Positions 5,141 through 5,328 of a stretch of DNA of 5,328 nucleotides are shown here, in pieces (within the stretch, counting starts at the first letter, position 1; the number at the start of each line of letters is the position of its first letter). Source of the DNA: JANXXV01 sp040002435. Its GTDB lineage: Bacteria > Acidobacteriota > Terriglobia > Bryobacterales > Bryobacteraceae. The DNA is taken from positions 1 through 5,328 of the forward strand of contig JBDUEM010000394.1 of assembly GCA_040002435.1 (NCBI GenBank), given 5' to 3'. Position numbers and translations under genes: made by a program. Under the pieces are notes generated by a model that saw nothing but the letters and a program-made list of their open reading frames with translations, did not search any database and was not told where the DNA came from.

Positions 5141-5328
5141 CAATCCGCGACCACAACTTCCGGCCGCTTACTCCAACTGGCCCGCATGAAATCGCGATTC
5201 ATCGTGGCGATGACTTCCAGACTGATTCCCTTCGGGCAAACCGCCTCGCACTCACCGATATTCGTACAGCTTCCAAACTTCTCGTCGTTGGCCTGCGCCA
5301 CCATGCGCAGCGCCCGCTTCTTGCGCTC
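5140..5328 (-). CDS. sdhB: succinate dehydrogenase/fumarate reductase iron-sulfur subunit, C-terminal part
   Basis: This is the partial 3' end of the gene; 62 residues and the stop are in the window and the rest lies beyond the right edge. SdhB/FrdB passes electrons from the flavin subunit to quinone through three Fe-S clusters at the inner membrane. The visible part has C-x5-C-x3-CP (SCTNIGECEAVCPKGI; Cys21, Cys27 and Cys31 of the fragment). This is the spacing of the last two [3Fe-4S] ligands and the last [4Fe-4S] ligand of the C-terminal ferredoxin-like domain. It is preceded by the helix ALRMVAQANDEKFG and followed by ISLEVIATMNRDFMRASW. The ECEAVCPKGIS form is typical of the Bacteroidetes/Acidobacteria-type complex rather than the E. 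coli type. The stop TGA (5142-5140) shares a base with the DUF433 ATG. No terminator separates them, so sdh transcripts probably run into the toxin-antitoxin block. Confidence 0.93.
   Translation of the reverse strand, partial: ERKKRALRMVAQANDEKFGSCTNIGECEAVCPKGISLEVIATMNRDFMRASWSKRPEVVVAD

Overview
The window looks like a piece of an acidobacterial chromosome. The best guess is the Bryobacterales / 'Candidatus Solibacter' group. This rests on a GC-rich housekeeping backbone with weak ribosome-binding sites, an acidobacterial-style secreted-protein N-terminus at 3970, and an SdhB tail of the ECEAVCPKGIS type. The lineage is inferred from family memory, not from a search.

Layout. Positions 42-3967 hold three intact, closely spaced + strand genes: tsaD (tRNA t6A synthesis), a 656-residue secreted alpha/beta-hydrolase of the Abhydrolase_10 type, and an Mrp/ApbC-family P-loop ATPase. 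The gaps between them are 21 and 20 nt, so they probably form one transcription unit. Two bases after the mrp stop, a fourth + strand gene begins with a good Shine-Dalgarno sequence and a signal peptide. It is cut off after about 40 recognisable residues, so only the 5' stub of a secreted protein remains.

Positions 4105-5140 on the - strand hold a small, visibly more AT-rich toxin-antitoxin block. In transcription order it contains a DUF433 (VapB45-like) antitoxin gene, a VapB-like antitoxin, and a VapC-type PIN-domain toxin whose stop faces the stub. The block follows directly from the 3' end of a succinate dehydrogenase/fumarate reductase iron-sulfur subunit gene (sdhB, - strand, entering from the right edge). 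The sdhB stop and the DUF433 start overlap as TGATG.

The main observation is that all three toxin-antitoxin genes appear to carry a one-base indel, while the flanking housekeeping genes are clean. DUF433 has an extra base at 4981. The antitoxin seems to have lost one base just after its SD-backed start at 4838. The PIN toxin has a G6 tract at its start that puts it out of frame with both upstream start codons; G5 or G7 would restore it. Either this is a decaying toxin-antitoxin island, or it uses slippage, an AUU start or stop readthrough, or the sequence contains indel errors. A second notable point is that the Mrp protein contains no cysteine and has A-P-Q-S where the family's Fe-S-binding CxxC normally lies. 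I do not see a clearly new multi-gene system in this window.
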